Positions 26,776-36,219 of a DNA stretch of 64,000 bases are shown here, in pieces (position 1 is the stretch's first letter; each line of letters begins with the position of its first letter). The stretch comes from Changchengzhania lutea (lineage in GTDB: Bacteria; Bacteroidota; Bacteroidia; Flavobacteriales; Flavobacteriaceae). The stretch lies in the NCBI RefSeq assembly GCF_006974145.1, contig NZ_CP039456.1, positions 124,001-188,000 on the forward strand. Direction: 5' to 3'. Under the pieces are notes generated by a model. The model had not been told where the DNA came from and did not search any database. It saw only the letters and a list, made by a program, of their open reading frames with translations. The position numbers and the translations under genes were made by a program.

Positions 26776-27601
26776 CTGAGTTTTGTTTGACGATACCAAA
26801 CTCGGTATATTTTAATTTTTGCCTTTTAGTTTTGCTTCTTATTTTCTTATTCATTTCAGCAGCGACATCATTTTTATACGGACGCTCATGGTAAAGGTGC
26901 ACACAAATAGCAGAATATCTAATTTGCTTAAACTTTATACCATAATTCATTAAACGCTCCCCAATTTCTCGGTCTTCTCCGCCATACGCCATGCGTTCAT
27001 CGAAACCATTTACCACAATAATATCTTGTTTCCAACCAGATACATTCATGCCATCGAAGGTTGCTTTCGTTGGTGTAAACGTATTTAAAAACCATTCTTT
27101 AAAACCACTAGTTGTTAATTTATTAGACTTAAACGTTTTTGCCAGACCATGAGAACGTAGCCAATTCATGTTAAAGCAAGACTGTTTTTTAATATCACTT
27201 TTATGAATTGTATTGGAAATATTTTTAGGCAATTTAAAATAGCCTCCCGATAGAAAACAATTTGCTTTTTTTAATTTCAGATGGGTTTCAACAAAGTCCG
27301 CTCTCGGTATACAATCGCCATCCGTGAAAATTAAATAATTAGATGAAGCCTTTAAAATAGCTTTATTTAATATCTTGGTTTTTTGAAAACCTTCATCTTC
27401 CTGCCACACGAGTTTTATGTGCAAACTTGAAGATTGGATAAAGTCATCTATAATTTGCTTGGTTTCTAGCGTGGAGCCATCATCAGCTATAATAATTTCA
27501 AAATCAGTTTCACTTTGAACTTCATAACCCCAAAGTACCTTTTGCAACCAGACGGGTTGATTATAAGTGCTAATAATTACAGATGTTTTAAATAGTCCCA
27601 T
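26765..27601 (-). CDS. Glycosyltransferase family 2
   Basis: 278 residues. The GT-A fold opens with SVIISTYNQPVWLQKVLWGY and the nucleotide-binding IIIADDGST. The acidic metal motif is in FTDGDCIPRADF, and a C-terminal GT2 acceptor-side region contains NGFDERMAYGGEDREIGERL. The sugar and acceptor are unknown, but the position within the Stealth/CDP-glycerol/Kdo-kinase block suggests LPS or capsule synthesis. It is divergent from the next GT2 gene. Confidence 0.88.
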   Translation of the reverse strand: MGLFKTSVIISTYNQPVWLQKVLWGYEVQSETDFEIIIADDGSTLETKQIIDDFIQSSSLHIKLVWQEDEGFQKTKILNKAILKASSNYLIFTDGDCIPRADFVETHLKLKKANCFLSGGYFKLPKNISNTIHKSDIKKQSCFNMNWLRSHGLAKTFKSNKLTTSGFKEWFLNTFTPTKATFDGMNVSGWKQDIIVVNGFDERMAYGGEDREIGERLMNYGIKFKQIRYSAICVHLYHERPYKNDVAAEMNKKIRSKTKRQKLKYTEFGIVKQNSVSV

Positions 27602-27644
27602 TATGGCAAAAATAACTATTTTTACCGAACCCTATAGAAAGCAA

Positions 27645-28406
27645 ATGATCAGACTATCTGGAGTTGTAATAACTTTTAATGAAGAGCGAAACATTGAAAA
27701 ATGCTTGCAATCTTTAGTATCTGTTGTAGATGAAATTGTGGTCGTAGATTCTTTTTCAACAGACAGCACAAAATCCATTTGCGAACAATACAATGTAACA
27801 TTTATTGAACAAAAATTTTTAGGCTATATCGAGCAGAAAAATTTTGCTCTAAATCAAGCGTCAAATGACCACGTCGTATCGCTCGATGGTGATGAAGCCC
27901 TTTCAGAAACGCTTCAAAAGTCAATTATTGAGTTGAAAGAAAATTGGAAATTTGATGGTTACTATTGTAATCGATTCAACAATTTCTGCGGGCAATGGAT
28001 TAAGTATTCCGATTGGTATCCAAATAAAAAATTACGTGTTTTTAATAGACGAAAAGCGCAATGGCAAGGCATTAATCCGCATGATAACGTTGTATTAAAT
28101 GACTCTAAAAGGAAAGCAGGTTATTTAAAAGGTGATATTTTACATTGGACTTACCAAACCTACTCTGAATTTAATTTAAAAACTGAACATTTTTCTAATG
28201 TGGCGGCGAAAGCTTATTTTGATTTAGGGAAAACAGCCCCAATTTGGAAAATTGCAATCAACCCAACATGGGCATTTTTGAAAGCTTATTTTTTACGATT
28301 TGGTTTTCTAGATGGCCTAAACGGATTGGTAATATGTGTACAAACCGCAAATATTACCTTTTTAAAATACACCAAACTTAGAGCGTTAATTGAGAATCAA
28401 CACTAA
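27645..28406 (+). CDS. Glycosyltransferase family 2 (KdtX/WaaE-like)
   Basis: 253 residues from the ATG at 27645. The N-terminus GVVITFNEERNIEKCLQSL and the DxD-like VSLDGDEALS match the KdtX/WaaE group of LPS-core glucosyl- or heptosyl-transferases. A C-terminal hydrophobic stretch follows (PTWAFLKAYFLRFGFLDG). Longer starts at 27603 or 27567 exist, the latter inside the divergent gene; the chosen one puts the nucleotide-binding strand directly after the Met. It converges with the Kdo-kinase-like gene, with stops one base apart. Confidence 0.85.
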   Translation: MIRLSGVVITFNEERNIEKCLQSLVSVVDEIVVVDSFSTDSTKSICEQYNVTFIEQKFLGYIEQKNFALNQASNDHVVSLDGDEALSETLQKSIIELKENWKFDGYYCNRFNNFCGQWIKYSDWYPNKKLRVFNRRKAQWQGINPHDNVVLNDSKRKAGYLKGDILHWTYQTYSEFNLKTEHFSNVAAKAYFDLGKTAPIWKIAINPTWAFLKAYFLRFGFLDGLNGLVICVQTANITFLKYTKLRALIENQH

Positions 28407-28407
28407 A

Positions 28408-29166
28408 TTATTTCCAGAACTTTAACCTTTTTTTAATTCTTTTTTTTCTGTGAAAACGACTTTGAAAACCCTCAGTTTCTTTCCACATTAGATTAAAAAT
28501 TTTATCGTAATTCTCACCAGTCAATTTAGCGTATTCTTCACTCATGACTTCTACCATAGACTTATGAATGGTTAATCTGGAAAAATTTTTGATTCGAGCT
28601 TCAAAATCTAAAGACTCAAATTTCATCCTGTTTAAATCAACTAAATAAAATTCATAATTGGCACCATTCTTTTTAATTAAGGTGTTTCCTGGAGAATGAT
28701 CTAAGAAATGAATCCCTTTCTCGTGCAAACTGTAAGTGAATTTGGTAAAGGCACGTAAAATATGGTTGTAATCCGGATAATTGAAATTGGTTGTCAGTTC
28801 CCTATAGGTCAAATCGCAATCCAGCTGCTCGCTCACATAAAAACTTTCTTTAAAAAGCCAAGACTTAATATATTCAAAATAAGCTAATGGTCTTGGTGTT
28901 CCAACTCCTAAACTAATTAGAGTATTGGCATATTCAAAGGAACGTTGCGCTTTACTTTTTCTAAAAAAAGTATAAACAATTTGATTGATAATATTTGGAA
29001 TCTTAAACGCTTTAATATTCAATAAAACGTCTTCTAAGTCTATAATTTTAATAACATTCCGCTTTCCTTTTCCTCCTTCAATAGACTCAAAATTATGAAT
29101 TTTAAGATCTAACTTATTCTTGAATCCTTCATCTAAATTTTTATTGAATACTTTAATTTCTTTCAT
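28408..29166 (-). CDS. Kdo/LPS kinase-like protein (InaA family)
   Basis: A 252-residue small-molecule kinase of the KdkA/WaaP/InaA group. The catalytic loop is IHFLDHSPGNTLIKK (HRD-like Asp and metal Asn), and the DFG-equivalent is FYLVDLNRMKF. Homologues phosphorylate Kdo or heptose in the lipopolysaccharide inner core. It lies between the GT2 genes and tsaC on the minus strand. The substrate is inferred from family and neighbours. Confidence 0.82.
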   Translation of the reverse strand: MKEIKVFNKNLDEGFKNKLDLKIHNFESIEGGKGKRNVIKIIDLEDVLLNIKAFKIPNIINQIVYTFFRKSKAQRSFEYANTLISLGVGTPRPLAYFEYIKSWLFKESFYVSEQLDCDLTYRELTTNFNYPDYNHILRAFTKFTYSLHEKGIHFLDHSPGNTLIKKNGANYEFYLVDLNRMKFESLDFEARIKNFSRLTIHKSMVEVMSEEYAKLTGENYDKIFNLMWKETEGFQSRFHRKKRIKKRLKFWK

Positions 29167-29210
29167 ACTATTAAATAAGGCAATTGAGAAATCTATTTGA
29201 TTTTCTGTTG

Positions 29211-29218
29211 TAAATTTG
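29211..29218 (+). promoter_or_regulatory. -7 promoter box of the TsaC-type gene
   Basis: TAAATTTG matches TAnnTTTG. It overlaps the first possible start codon of the following frame (29216), which rules that start out and favours 29234 or 29246. Confidence 0.5.
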
Positions 29219-29245
29219 CAACGCTACAAATATATGACTCAAAAC

Positions 29246-29806
29246 ATGAATGAAGAAATAAATAAAGTGCTACAAATTTTAAAACAAGGAGGCATTATAC
29301 TTTATCCAACAGATACGGTGTGGGGAATTGGCTGTGATGCGAATAATGAAAAGGCAATCGAAAAAATATACAAACTAAAACAACGCCAAGATAGCAAAGC
29401 ACTCATTTGCTTGGTCGCCGACGATAGAATGTTGAAGAAATATGTAAAATCTGTACCAAGTGTTGCCTTGGACATTATTGATATTGCAGAAAAACCAACG
29501 ACCATTATTTACGACGATGCACAAAATCTAGCCAAAAATTTAATTGCAGAAGATGGCACTATTGCCATAAGAATTCCAGATGATGAATTTTGTTATCAAA
29601 TCGCAAGAAAATTAAATGGAGCCATTGTTTCTACCTCCGCAAATATTAGCGGTCAGCCCAGTCCTAAATCATATAAAGAAATATCTCCCGTCATTTTAAA
29701 AGGTGTAGACTATATCGTAAATTTGCACCACGAAAAAATCTGCTCGAAGCCGTCAGCAATTATTAAATTGAGTAATAGCGGTGTGGTCAAAATTATACGC
29801 GAGTAG
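29246..29806 (+). CDS. L-threonylcarbamoyladenylate synthase (TsaC/Sua5/YwlC)
   Basis: 186 residues. Makes threonylcarbamoyl-AMP from threonine, bicarbonate and ATP for the t6A37 tRNA modification. Motifs are [15 protein letters not shown] near the N-terminus, the KxR-type [14 protein letters not shown], and [15 protein letters not shown]. No C-terminal Sua5 domain is present, so it is the short TsaC form. Starts at 29234 and 29246 both fit the promoter box; 29246 (MNEEINK) agrees best with typical homologues. It is followed by the CCA-adding-type gene after 17 bp. Confidence 0.92.
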   Translation: MNEEINKVLQILKQGGIILYPTDTVWGIGCDANNEKAIEKIYKLKQRQDSKALICLVADDRMLKKYVKSVPSVALDIIDIAEKPTTIIYDDAQNLAKNLIAEDGTIAIRIPDDEFCYQIARKLNGAIVSTSANISGQPSPKSYKEISPVILKGVDYIVNLHHEKICSKPSAIIKLSNSGVVKIIRE

Positions 29807-29823
29807 ATCCTGAAATTTCATTA

Positions 29824-31242
29824 ATGAATTATAAAGAAGCATTAAGTCACAACATCTTTAAAACCATTTCAAAATCTGCAAAAGCTCTTGATATCGACGC
29901 CTATGTTATTGGTGGTTTTGTACGTGATTTTCTTTTAAACCGTGGGGACGCTAAAGACATTGATATTGTTGCTATTGGAGACGGTATTGCATTGGCAAAA
30001 GAAGTAGCCAAACAGCTTCCTAATACTCCTAAAGTCCAGGTTTTTAAAACTTATGGTACAGCCATGCTTCGTTATGACGATATTGAAATTGAATTTGTTG
30101 GCGCTAGAAAAGAGTCCTATACAGAAGATAGTAGAAACCCTGCTGTAGAAAATGGCTCTTTAGAAGATGATCAAAATCGTAGGGATTTTACAATTAATGC
30201 GCTCGCATTGAATTTAAATGAGAATAATTTTGGTGATTTACTTGATCCATTTAATGGTATTGACGATTTAGAAAATAAAATTATTAAAACCCCATTACCC
30301 CCAGATATTACTTATAGTGACGACCCATTGCGCATGATGCGTGCTGTTAGGTTTGCGACACAACTTGACTTTTCAATTGAACAAAAATCATTGCAGGCCA
30401 TTACTGAAAACAATGCGCGTATAAAAATCATCACGAATGAACGTATTGTTGTAGAGCTTCATAAAATATTAGAAAGCAAGAAACCTTCTGTTGGTTTTTT
30501 ACTATTGGAACAAACTGGATTATTACAGTACATCTTACCTGAACTTACAGCTTTAAAAGGCATTGATGAAGTTGAAGGTCAGAAACACAAAGACAACTTT
30601 TACCACACGCTAGAAGTTGTAGATAATATTGCATTACACACCGATGATCTGTGGTTGCGTTGGGCGGCATTATTGCACGATATTGGAAAAGCGCCCACAA
30701 AAAAGTTTAGCAAAAAAGTAGGCTGGACGTTTCATGGCCATGAGTTTGAAGGCTCAAAAATGGTGTATCATTTGTTCAAAAGACTTAAAATGCCATTAAA
30801 TGATAAAATGAAATTCGTTCAAAAAATGGTTTTTATGAGCTCACGCCCTATCGTTCTTGCACAAGATTTAGTAACAGATTCTGCGGTAAGACGTTTGGTA
30901 TTTGATGCTGGCGAATACGTTGATGATTTAATGACCCTTTGCGAAGCAGACATCACCACCAAAAACCCAAGGAAATTTAATAAATATCATAACAATTTTA
31001 AAATTGTAAGAGATAAAATCATTGAAGTAGAAGCGCGCGATCATGTTCGCAATTTTCAACCCCCTATATCTGGTGAAGAAATTATGAAAACATTCAATTT
31101 AAAACCATCTCGGGAAATAGGTCTAATAAAAGAGCAAATTAAAGAAGCGATTTTAGAAGGTGAAATTCCTAATGAATACGATGCAGCTTTTAAATTAATG
31201 ATTGAAAAAGGCAAACTATTGGGGTTAGAAGTAAAAAGTTAA
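29824..31242 (+). CDS. tRNA nucleotidyltransferase (CCA-adding/poly(A) polymerase family) with HD domain
   Basis: 472 residues. The N-terminal polymerase-beta-type head has [19 protein letters not shown], with the catalytic DxD, then the class II signature [14 protein letters not shown] middle tRNA-binding helical domain contains [15 protein letters not shown]. The HD phosphohydrolase-like domain has the metal motif [12 protein letters not shown] (about residue 290) and FHGHE. Class II CCA-adding enzymes repair the tRNA 3' end. It follows the TsaC gene and precedes a GNAT gene by 4 bp, so tRNA maturation functions are grouped. Confidence 0.93.
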   Translation: MNYKEALSHNIFKTISKSAKALDIDAYVIGGFVRDFLLNRGDAKDIDIVAIGDGIALAKEVAKQLPNTPKVQVFKTYGTAMLRYDDIEIEFVGARKESYTEDSRNPAVENGSLEDDQNRRDFTINALALNLNENNFGDLLDPFNGIDDLENKIIKTPLPPDITYSDDPLRMMRAVRFATQLDFSIEQKSLQAITENNARIKIITNERIVVELHKILESKKPSVGFLLLEQTGLLQYILPELTALKGIDEVEGQKHKDNFYHTLEVVDNIALHTDDLWLRWAALLHDIGKAPTKKFSKKVGWTFHGHEFEGSKMVYHLFKRLKMPLNDKMKFVQKMVFMSSRPIVLAQDLVTDSAVRRLVFDAGEYVDDLMTLCEADITTKNPRKFNKYHNNFKIVRDKIIEVEARDHVRNFQPPISGEEIMKTFNLKPSREIGLIKEQIKEAILEGEIPNEYDAAFKLMIEKGKLLGLEVKS

Positions 31243-31246
31243 ATTT

Positions 31247-31714
31247 ATGTTGACTCTTTTAAGAACAAATTCTGATAATGTAGATTTTAAAAAACTTATT
31301 AAAAAGCTTGATGCCTACTTAAAAATTACGGACGGCGATGAGCATGATTTTTACAACCAGTACAATAATATAAATGTGATAAAATATGTTGTAGTCGCTT
31401 ATTCTGATAATTTAGCTGTTGGCTGTGGTGCCATTAAAGCGTATGATGATAACGCATCTGAAATAAAGCGCATGTTTACAGACAGTGACTTCAGACAAAA
31501 AGGTATAGCCTCAAAAATTTTAACTGAACTTGAGCAGTGGTCAAAAGAATTGGGTTTTACAAGTTGCATCTTAGAAACAGGTATAAATCAAAAAGCTGCC
31601 ATTAAATTATATCGTCATAAAGGTTATAAAGACATACCAAACTATGGTCCATATATTAATGCGCTGAATAGTTTATGTTTTAAAAAGGAATTCATATCAT
31701 ATGAAAAGAGATAA
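31247..31714 (+). CDS. GNAT family N-acetyltransferase
   Basis: A 155-residue GNAT fold. Acetyl-CoA motif A appears as RMFTDSDFRQKGIASKILTE (R/Q-x-x-G-x-x/A pattern), and motif B as LETGINQKAAIKLYRHKGYK. The substrate is unknown. It overlaps the haem A synthase gene by 14 bp and follows the CCA-adding-type gene by 4 bp, so it is embedded in an operon. Confidence 0.88.
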   Translation: MLTLLRTNSDNVDFKKLIKKLDAYLKITDGDEHDFYNQYNNINVIKYVVVAYSDNLAVGCGAIKAYDDNASEIKRMFTDSDFRQKGIASKILTELEQWSKELGFTSCILETGINQKAAIKLYRHKGYKDIPNYGPYINALNSLCFKKEFISYEKR

Positions 31715-32717
31715 TAACAGAGTTGTTTTTTGGTTACTTACAGGTTGCGTATTAATCTTCGTCATGGTTGTTGTTGGTGGCATTACGAGACTCACGCATT
31801 CGGGGTTATCTATTTCAAACTACAAACTCATTTCAGGAACCATACCTCCTATGAATGATGTCGAATGGCAGGCTGCTTTCGATTTATACAAACAGTACCC
31901 AGAGTATCAAAAGCTAAACAATCAATTTACAATTCAAGATTTTAAAGACATTTACTTTTGGGAGTGGATTCATCGTGTGATAGGTCGTTTTATTGGTTTA
32001 GTATTTTTATTGCCTTTCTTATATTTTCTATTTACAAAACAACTATCAAAACCGACGATAAAAAAAGCAATGATTCTATTAATCTTGGGTGCATTTCAAG
32101 GATTCTTGGGTTGGTATATGGTCAAAAGTGGCTTAGTAGATAATCCAGATGTAAGCCATTACCGTCTAGCGGCGCATTTAACTACCGCTTTTCTTACTTT
32201 TGCTTATACATTCTGGGTGGCATTAGATCTTATTTATCCAAAGAAGAAAGCGATTCACGAACAGTTTAGAAATTTGGTACGTATCGGATTAGTAGTGTTA
32301 ATAATCCAAATTATATATGGTGCTTTTGTTGCCGGTCTAGATGCTGGCTTCATTCATAATCATTGGCCTATGATGAGTGAAGGTAAGTTTATGCATGAAA
32401 CTGTATACATTGAACAAAACCCAGTTTACAAAAACTTTATCGAAGGCAAAAGTGGCGTTCAGTTTGTACATAGAATACTAGCTTATCTAGTCGTTGTTTT
32501 GATTTTTGGAATCTGGTTGAAATCAAAAAAAATAAGCTTAACAGCGCTGCAATCACAAGGGATTAGCACACTACTAATTATAGTTACCATTCAATTCTTA
32601 CTTGGTGTTTTTACCATTTTATTGCAAGTTCCAGTATGGTTAGGTGTGGCACATCAAATAGGTGCTTTTTTCTTATTGAGCGCTATGACATTTACGTTAC
32701 ATCGCTTCAGTAAATAA
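31701..32717 (+). CDS. ctaA: Haem A synthase (COX15/CtaA family)
   Basis: A 338-residue membrane enzyme that oxidises the haem O methyl group to the formyl of haem A for cytochrome oxidase. About eight membrane helices carry the paired haem-ligand histidines: WIHRVIGRFIGL, RLAAHLTTAFL, QFVHRILAYLVV and VAHQIGAFFLL. The N-terminus has the family motif GGITRLTHSGLSI. It overlaps the GNAT gene by 14 bp and lies far from ccsBA, with no oxidase genes nearby. Confidence 0.95.
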   Translation: MKRDNNRVVFWLLTGCVLIFVMVVVGGITRLTHSGLSISNYKLISGTIPPMNDVEWQAAFDLYKQYPEYQKLNNQFTIQDFKDIYFWEWIHRVIGRFIGLVFLLPFLYFLFTKQLSKPTIKKAMILLILGAFQGFLGWYMVKSGLVDNPDVSHYRLAAHLTTAFLTFAYTFWVALDLIYPKKKAIHEQFRNLVRIGLVVLIIQIIYGAFVAGLDAGFIHNHWPMMSEGKFMHETVYIEQNPVYKNFIEGKSGVQFVHRILAYLVVVLIFGIWLKSKKISLTALQSQGISTLLIIVTIQFLLGVFTILLQVPVWLGVAHQIGAFFLLSAMTFTLHRFSK

Positions 32718-32729
32718 TTTTAAAAAACT

Positions 32730-32737
32730 TACCTTTG
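32730..32737 (+). promoter_or_regulatory. -7 promoter box upstream of the pRiA4b ORF-3 gene
   Basis: TACCTTTG matches TAnnTTTG and ends 17 bases before the ATG at 32755. Confidence 0.45.
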
Positions 32738-32754
32738 CATTTTAAAATTTCAGC

Positions 32755-33270
32755 ATGATTTATAGATTTAGAGTGATACTTGATAATGATACGGAGGATG
32801 ATATTTTTCGTGATTTAGAAATTCGAGAAACTGATTCTTTAGAAGATTTACATAACATTATCACACAATCCTTTGGTTTTGATGGTACCGAAATGGCATC
32901 ATTTTACATAAGCAATGATCAATGGGATCAAGGTGAAGAAATTTCATTATTTGATTTAAGTGAAGAATCACCAGCACGTTTAATGAATGCCACATCTATA
33001 AATAATGTGGTTCATGAAATGCAGACTAAACTGATTTATGTTTACGATTTTTTGAGCATGTGGACCTTTTATGTGGAGCTAGCTGAAATTGCAGATGAAT
33101 CTGAAGGTTCAGACTACCCAAATCTCATGTTTGTTCAAGGCCAAGTTCCGGACACGGCACCAGAAAAAATCTTTGAAGCTGATGCTGATGATACCTATTT
33201 TGAGGAATTTGAAGATGAGTTAGATGTAGACGATTACAGCGATTTAGATTTTGATGAAAACTGGAATTAA
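32755..33270 (+). CDS. Plasmid pRiA4b ORF-3 family protein
   Basis: 171 residues. MIYRFRVILDNDTEDDIFRD and the central HNIITQSFGFDGTEMASFYI match the pRiA4b ORF-3/IS1096 passenger TnpR-like family. This family is widespread on chromosomes without any transposase and has no known activity. The C-terminus is extremely acidic (EEFEDELDVDDYSDLDFDEN). No mobile-element gene or inverted repeat surrounds it. Its stop codon overlaps the convergent gene by four bases. Confidence 0.8.
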   Translation: MIYRFRVILDNDTEDDIFRDLEIRETDSLEDLHNIITQSFGFDGTEMASFYISNDQWDQGEEISLFDLSEESPARLMNATSINNVVHEMQTKLIYVYDFLSMWTFYVELAEIADESEGSDYPNLMFVQGQVPDTAPEKIFEADADDTYFEEFEDELDVDDYSDLDFDENWN

Positions 33271-34328
33271 ATTAGGTCCTTAGGATTTACATTTTCGTAA
33301 TTGTGGACGATAAACTCCATAGCACATTTTAAAATATCGCCCATATTCTTGCATCGCTTAAATTTGACGTCTTGTGTATAATCAAAAATATTCATTTTTA
33401 ATAAGTTGATATTTTCTTTTTTTGAAATGGTATCTGATGCCATACAAGCGATTAACTCATCAATTCTATTGTGAAAACTTTTTAAACGTTTCACCATAAT
33501 AGAGCGCTCCTCAATCTTATATTGATCGATGGATAATTTTTGAATGGTATCTGCAACCAATTCTACCATTTTAAAATTTTCCTTAAAAAATTGAGGTCGA
33601 TAAATATTGAATTTTCCTTCATAGGATTGCTGATCAAAATCTATGGCCCTAATATTATACACTACATGGTCGAAATCATGTGTTGGTACAATGACATAAT
33701 TATAGGAACGCATGTCGCCTAAAAGCCTAATCATACAGCGCTCATTAAATTTTACAAATTCCTTTGCAATTTGGGATTTCTCAGATTTATTACACTTAGG
33801 AAGCATATTATTAATAAACTCATCACCAGGAATTCCGGCAATATGTTCTTCAATCAAGGTGTTTTTATACACTAAAAAATTGAGATTATAAGGTGATAAC
33901 ATATGTTCTAATTCCAGCCCGTAAACCCGCGAAGCATCTGCAGTTTTTACATAAAAATAGCTGAAGTTATCATTTAAGATATTCCTGATTTTTATTCTGA
34001 AAGGCTTTGAATTTCCAAAAGTGCAAAAATCTATAGCATCTACATTTAAAAACGGAATGGTGCTTTCGGTTCCATCGGAATGTAAAATGGTGTATATTTT
34101 TTTTAATGATATCTCAATTTCTTCGCGTTCGTACTCATTATAATAAACGCGTATCCAAAGCGTATCATTGTCATCCTTATCATAAACGACTACAGATCCT
34201 TGAAAACGCAACAAATCATCATAAAAAATTGGGATTTTTATGTTCCTGTTATATTCAGAGAGATAATTATGCAAATCATCATTTACTGGAAATGATGGCT
34301 TCTTTTTAGAAATTTTTAAATCTTCCAT
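33267..34328 (-). CDS. Uncharacterised kinase-like protein
   Basis: 353 residues; no family recognised by name. The sequence reads like a degenerate protein-kinase/phosphotransferase fold: a possible ATP-binding Lys in SYFYVKTADASRVY (about residue 125), a hinge-like LIEEHIAGIPGDEF, a catalytic-loop-like LGDMRSYNYVIVP (Asp and Asn spaced as in APH-type kinases, with Leu in place of the usual His), and IRAIDFDQQ as a DFG-like element near residue 225. An N-terminal domain of about 100 residues precedes this. Homologues appear as hypothetical proteins in Flavobacteriaceae. The kinase reading is inference. Confidence 0.5.
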   Translation of the reverse strand: MEDLKISKKKPSFPVNDDLHNYLSEYNRNIKIPIFYDDLLRFQGSVVVYDKDDNDTLWIRVYYNEYEREEIEISLKKIYTILHSDGTESTIPFLNVDAIDFCTFGNSKPFRIKIRNILNDNFSYFYVKTADASRVYGLELEHMLSPYNLNFLVYKNTLIEEHIAGIPGDEFINNMLPKCNKSEKSQIAKEFVKFNERCMIRLLGDMRSYNYVIVPTHDFDHVVYNIRAIDFDQQSYEGKFNIYRPQFFKENFKMVELVADTIQKLSIDQYKIEERSIMVKRLKSFHNRIDELIACMASDTISKKENINLLKMNIFDYTQDVKFKRCKNMGDILKCAMEFIVHNYENVNPKDLI

Positions 34329-34450
34329 GGGCTTAGATTACTCAAATTTAATGCTTTTATTATTATACTTGTAACAAATTAGATGTACTATCGTCATACT
34401 TTATAACTAACCCTTATCGATTTTGATTTTCGATAAAAAATTATTTCAAC

Positions 34451-35347
34451 TTGGAGCCTATACTGACCATCAACAATCTTACAAAAAAATTCGGGTATTT
34501 AACCGCTGTTAAAGACTTATCCTTCACTATAAATAAAGGAAACGTTTATGGTATTTTAGGCCCTAATGGCAGCGGAAAATCTACAACATTGGGTATTGTT
34601 CTAAACGTTGTGAATAAAACAGAAGGGGATTTTAAATGGTTTGATGGGAATACGTCAAACCACGATGCCTTGAAAAAAGTAGGCGCTATAATTGAAAGTC
34701 CAAATTTTTACCCTTATATGAGTGCATACCAAAATTTGAAGCTGGTGTGTAGAATAAAAGGTGTGAATTACAGTAAAATTGATGAAAAATTATCGATTGT
34801 AGGTTTGGTGGATAGAAAGGATAGTAAATTCAGAACCTATTCATTAGGAATGAAACAACGATTAGCCATTGCCTCTGCCCTATTGAATGATCCTGAAATT
34901 TTAATCTTAGATGAGCCTACAAATGGATTAGATCCTCAAGGGATTCATCAAATTAGAGAAATCATTAAAGAAATAGCACAACAAGGTACCACAATCTTGT
35001 TGGCATCCCATCTATTGGATGAAGTAGAAAAAGTATGTACGCATGTGGTAGTGCTTAGAAAGGGCGTAAAACTCTATTCTGGACGTGTAGATGAAATGAC
35101 TTCTAGTTTTGGCTTTTTTGAACTTAAATGCAATACACCTGATGCTTTGATTTCTCTTTTAGAAAACCACAAATCCTTTGGTAAAATAAAGCAATATGAT
35201 AACCTGATCACCGCCTTTTTAACCGAACCAATGAAATCGGAAGATTTTAATAAGTTGTTATTTGACAATGGTATTATACTTACGCATCTCGTGCAACGTA
35301 AGGAAAGTTTAGAAGAACAGTTTTTACAATTAACCGATAACAACTAA
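34451..35347 (+). CDS. ABC transporter ATP-binding protein
   Basis: A 298-residue ATPase of a DrrA/CcmA-type exporter. Walker A is GILGPNGSGKST, the Q-loop region is IIESPNFYPYMS, the signature motif is TYSLGMKQRLAIA, Walker B is ILILDEPTNGLDP, and the H-loop His is in LLASHLLDEVE. The start codon is TTG at 34451, since the frame has no ATG nearby. An inverted repeat TTATCGA / TCGATAA at 34414-34436 lies just upstream and may be regulatory. The cognate permease gene follows after 19 bp. Confidence 0.92.
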   Translation: MEPILTINNLTKKFGYLTAVKDLSFTINKGNVYGILGPNGSGKSTTLGIVLNVVNKTEGDFKWFDGNTSNHDALKKVGAIIESPNFYPYMSAYQNLKLVCRIKGVNYSKIDEKLSIVGLVDRKDSKFRTYSLGMKQRLAIASALLNDPEILILDEPTNGLDPQGIHQIREIIKEIAQQGTTILLASHLLDEVEKVCTHVVVLRKGVKLYSGRVDEMTSSFGFFELKCNTPDALISLLENHKSFGKIKQYDNLITAFLTEPMKSEDFNKLLFDNGIILTHLVQRKESLEEQFLQLTDNN

Positions 35348-35366
35348 CACCACCAAAACCACTCGC

Positions 35367-36191
35367 ATGTTACGACTTTTAAAATTAGAATTACAAAAAC
35401 TATTGCTTAATAGAACAAGTAAAATCTTGATATTTGTTTCTTTTATACTTCCGTTTTTTGTTATCCTGCTCTCCTCATTAAAAATTAATGTTTTTGGGTT
35501 TTTTACTCTAGAATTAGGTGAATTGGGGATTTTTAACTTCCCTGTAATTTGGCATTTAACAACGTTTTTTGCGTCCCAATTTAAATTCTTTTTCGCTATT
35601 GTCGTAGTGAGCATGATTGGTAATGAGTACAGCAACAAAACGATCAAGCAAAATTTAATCGATGGTTTAAGCAAGAAAGAATTTATCCTATCAAAATTCT
35701 ATACCATAGCCTTCTTTTCTTTAATATCAACAGTTTTAATCGCGCTCATTTCATTATGTATTGGCTTATATTATTCTAGCTATAATGAAGTCTCTATTAT
35801 TATTAGAGAGACTAATTTTCTTGTCGCTTATTTTGTGAAATTAACAGGTTTTTTTAGTCTGTGTTTATTTTTTGGAATGCTTGTAAAACGTTCGGCTTTT
35901 GCACTCGCATTTCTATTTATACTCTACATTATTGAATGGATTTTGTTTGGCCTCATCGCATGGCAATCTGATGTAGCATTCGCTGAGAAAATTCAAAATT
36001 TCTTTCCTTTAAAATCCATGTATAAATTAATTGATCAACCGTTTCAACGTATTGCCATGAGCAAGTTTCCTGATAAAGGCGATTTAGCTTATGATTTCGC
36101 CGTGCATTGGTATGAGATTATCATTGTTTTAGGTTGGACTGCCCTATTTGTGTTTTTATCGTATAGATTATTAAAAAAGCGAGATTTATGA
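35367..36191 (+). CDS. ABC transporter permease
   Basis: A 274-residue membrane protein with about six helices, of the ABC-2 type. Features are the N-terminal amphipathic segment LRLLKLELQKLLLNRTSKI, a cytoplasmic loop MIGNEYSNKTIKQNLIDGLS (the ABC-2 coupling region), and a C-terminal helix ending in YRLLKKRDL. It is paired with the upstream ATPase and has no separate promoter. The substrate is unknown. Confidence 0.87.
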   Translation: MLRLLKLELQKLLLNRTSKILIFVSFILPFFVILLSSLKINVFGFFTLELGELGIFNFPVIWHLTTFFASQFKFFFAIVVVSMIGNEYSNKTIKQNLIDGLSKKEFILSKFYTIAFFSLISTVLIALISLCIGLYYSSYNEVSIIIRETNFLVAYFVKLTGFFSLCLFFGMLVKRSAFALAFLFILYIIEWILFGLIAWQSDVAFAEKIQNFFPLKSMYKLIDQPFQRIAMSKFPDKGDLAYDFAVHWYEIIIVLGWTALFVFLSYRLLKKRDL

Positions 36192-36199
36192 TATCTTTG
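36192..36199 (+). promoter_or_regulatory. -7 promoter box of the T9SS-protein cluster
   Basis: TATCTTTG matches TAnnTTTG and lies 20 bases before the ATG at 36220, directly after the permease stop. It may drive 36220-41420 as one unit, since the next gene begins 5 bp after the first. Confidence 0.4.
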
Positions 36200-36219
36200 A
36201 TAGCTATGCTATTTAAAAG

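Noticed and set aside
32755-33270. Mobile element suggested by the IS1096 passenger/pRiA4b ORF-3 name
   Set aside because: No transposase, inverted ends or target duplication nearby; the family is common as a stand-alone chromosomal gene.
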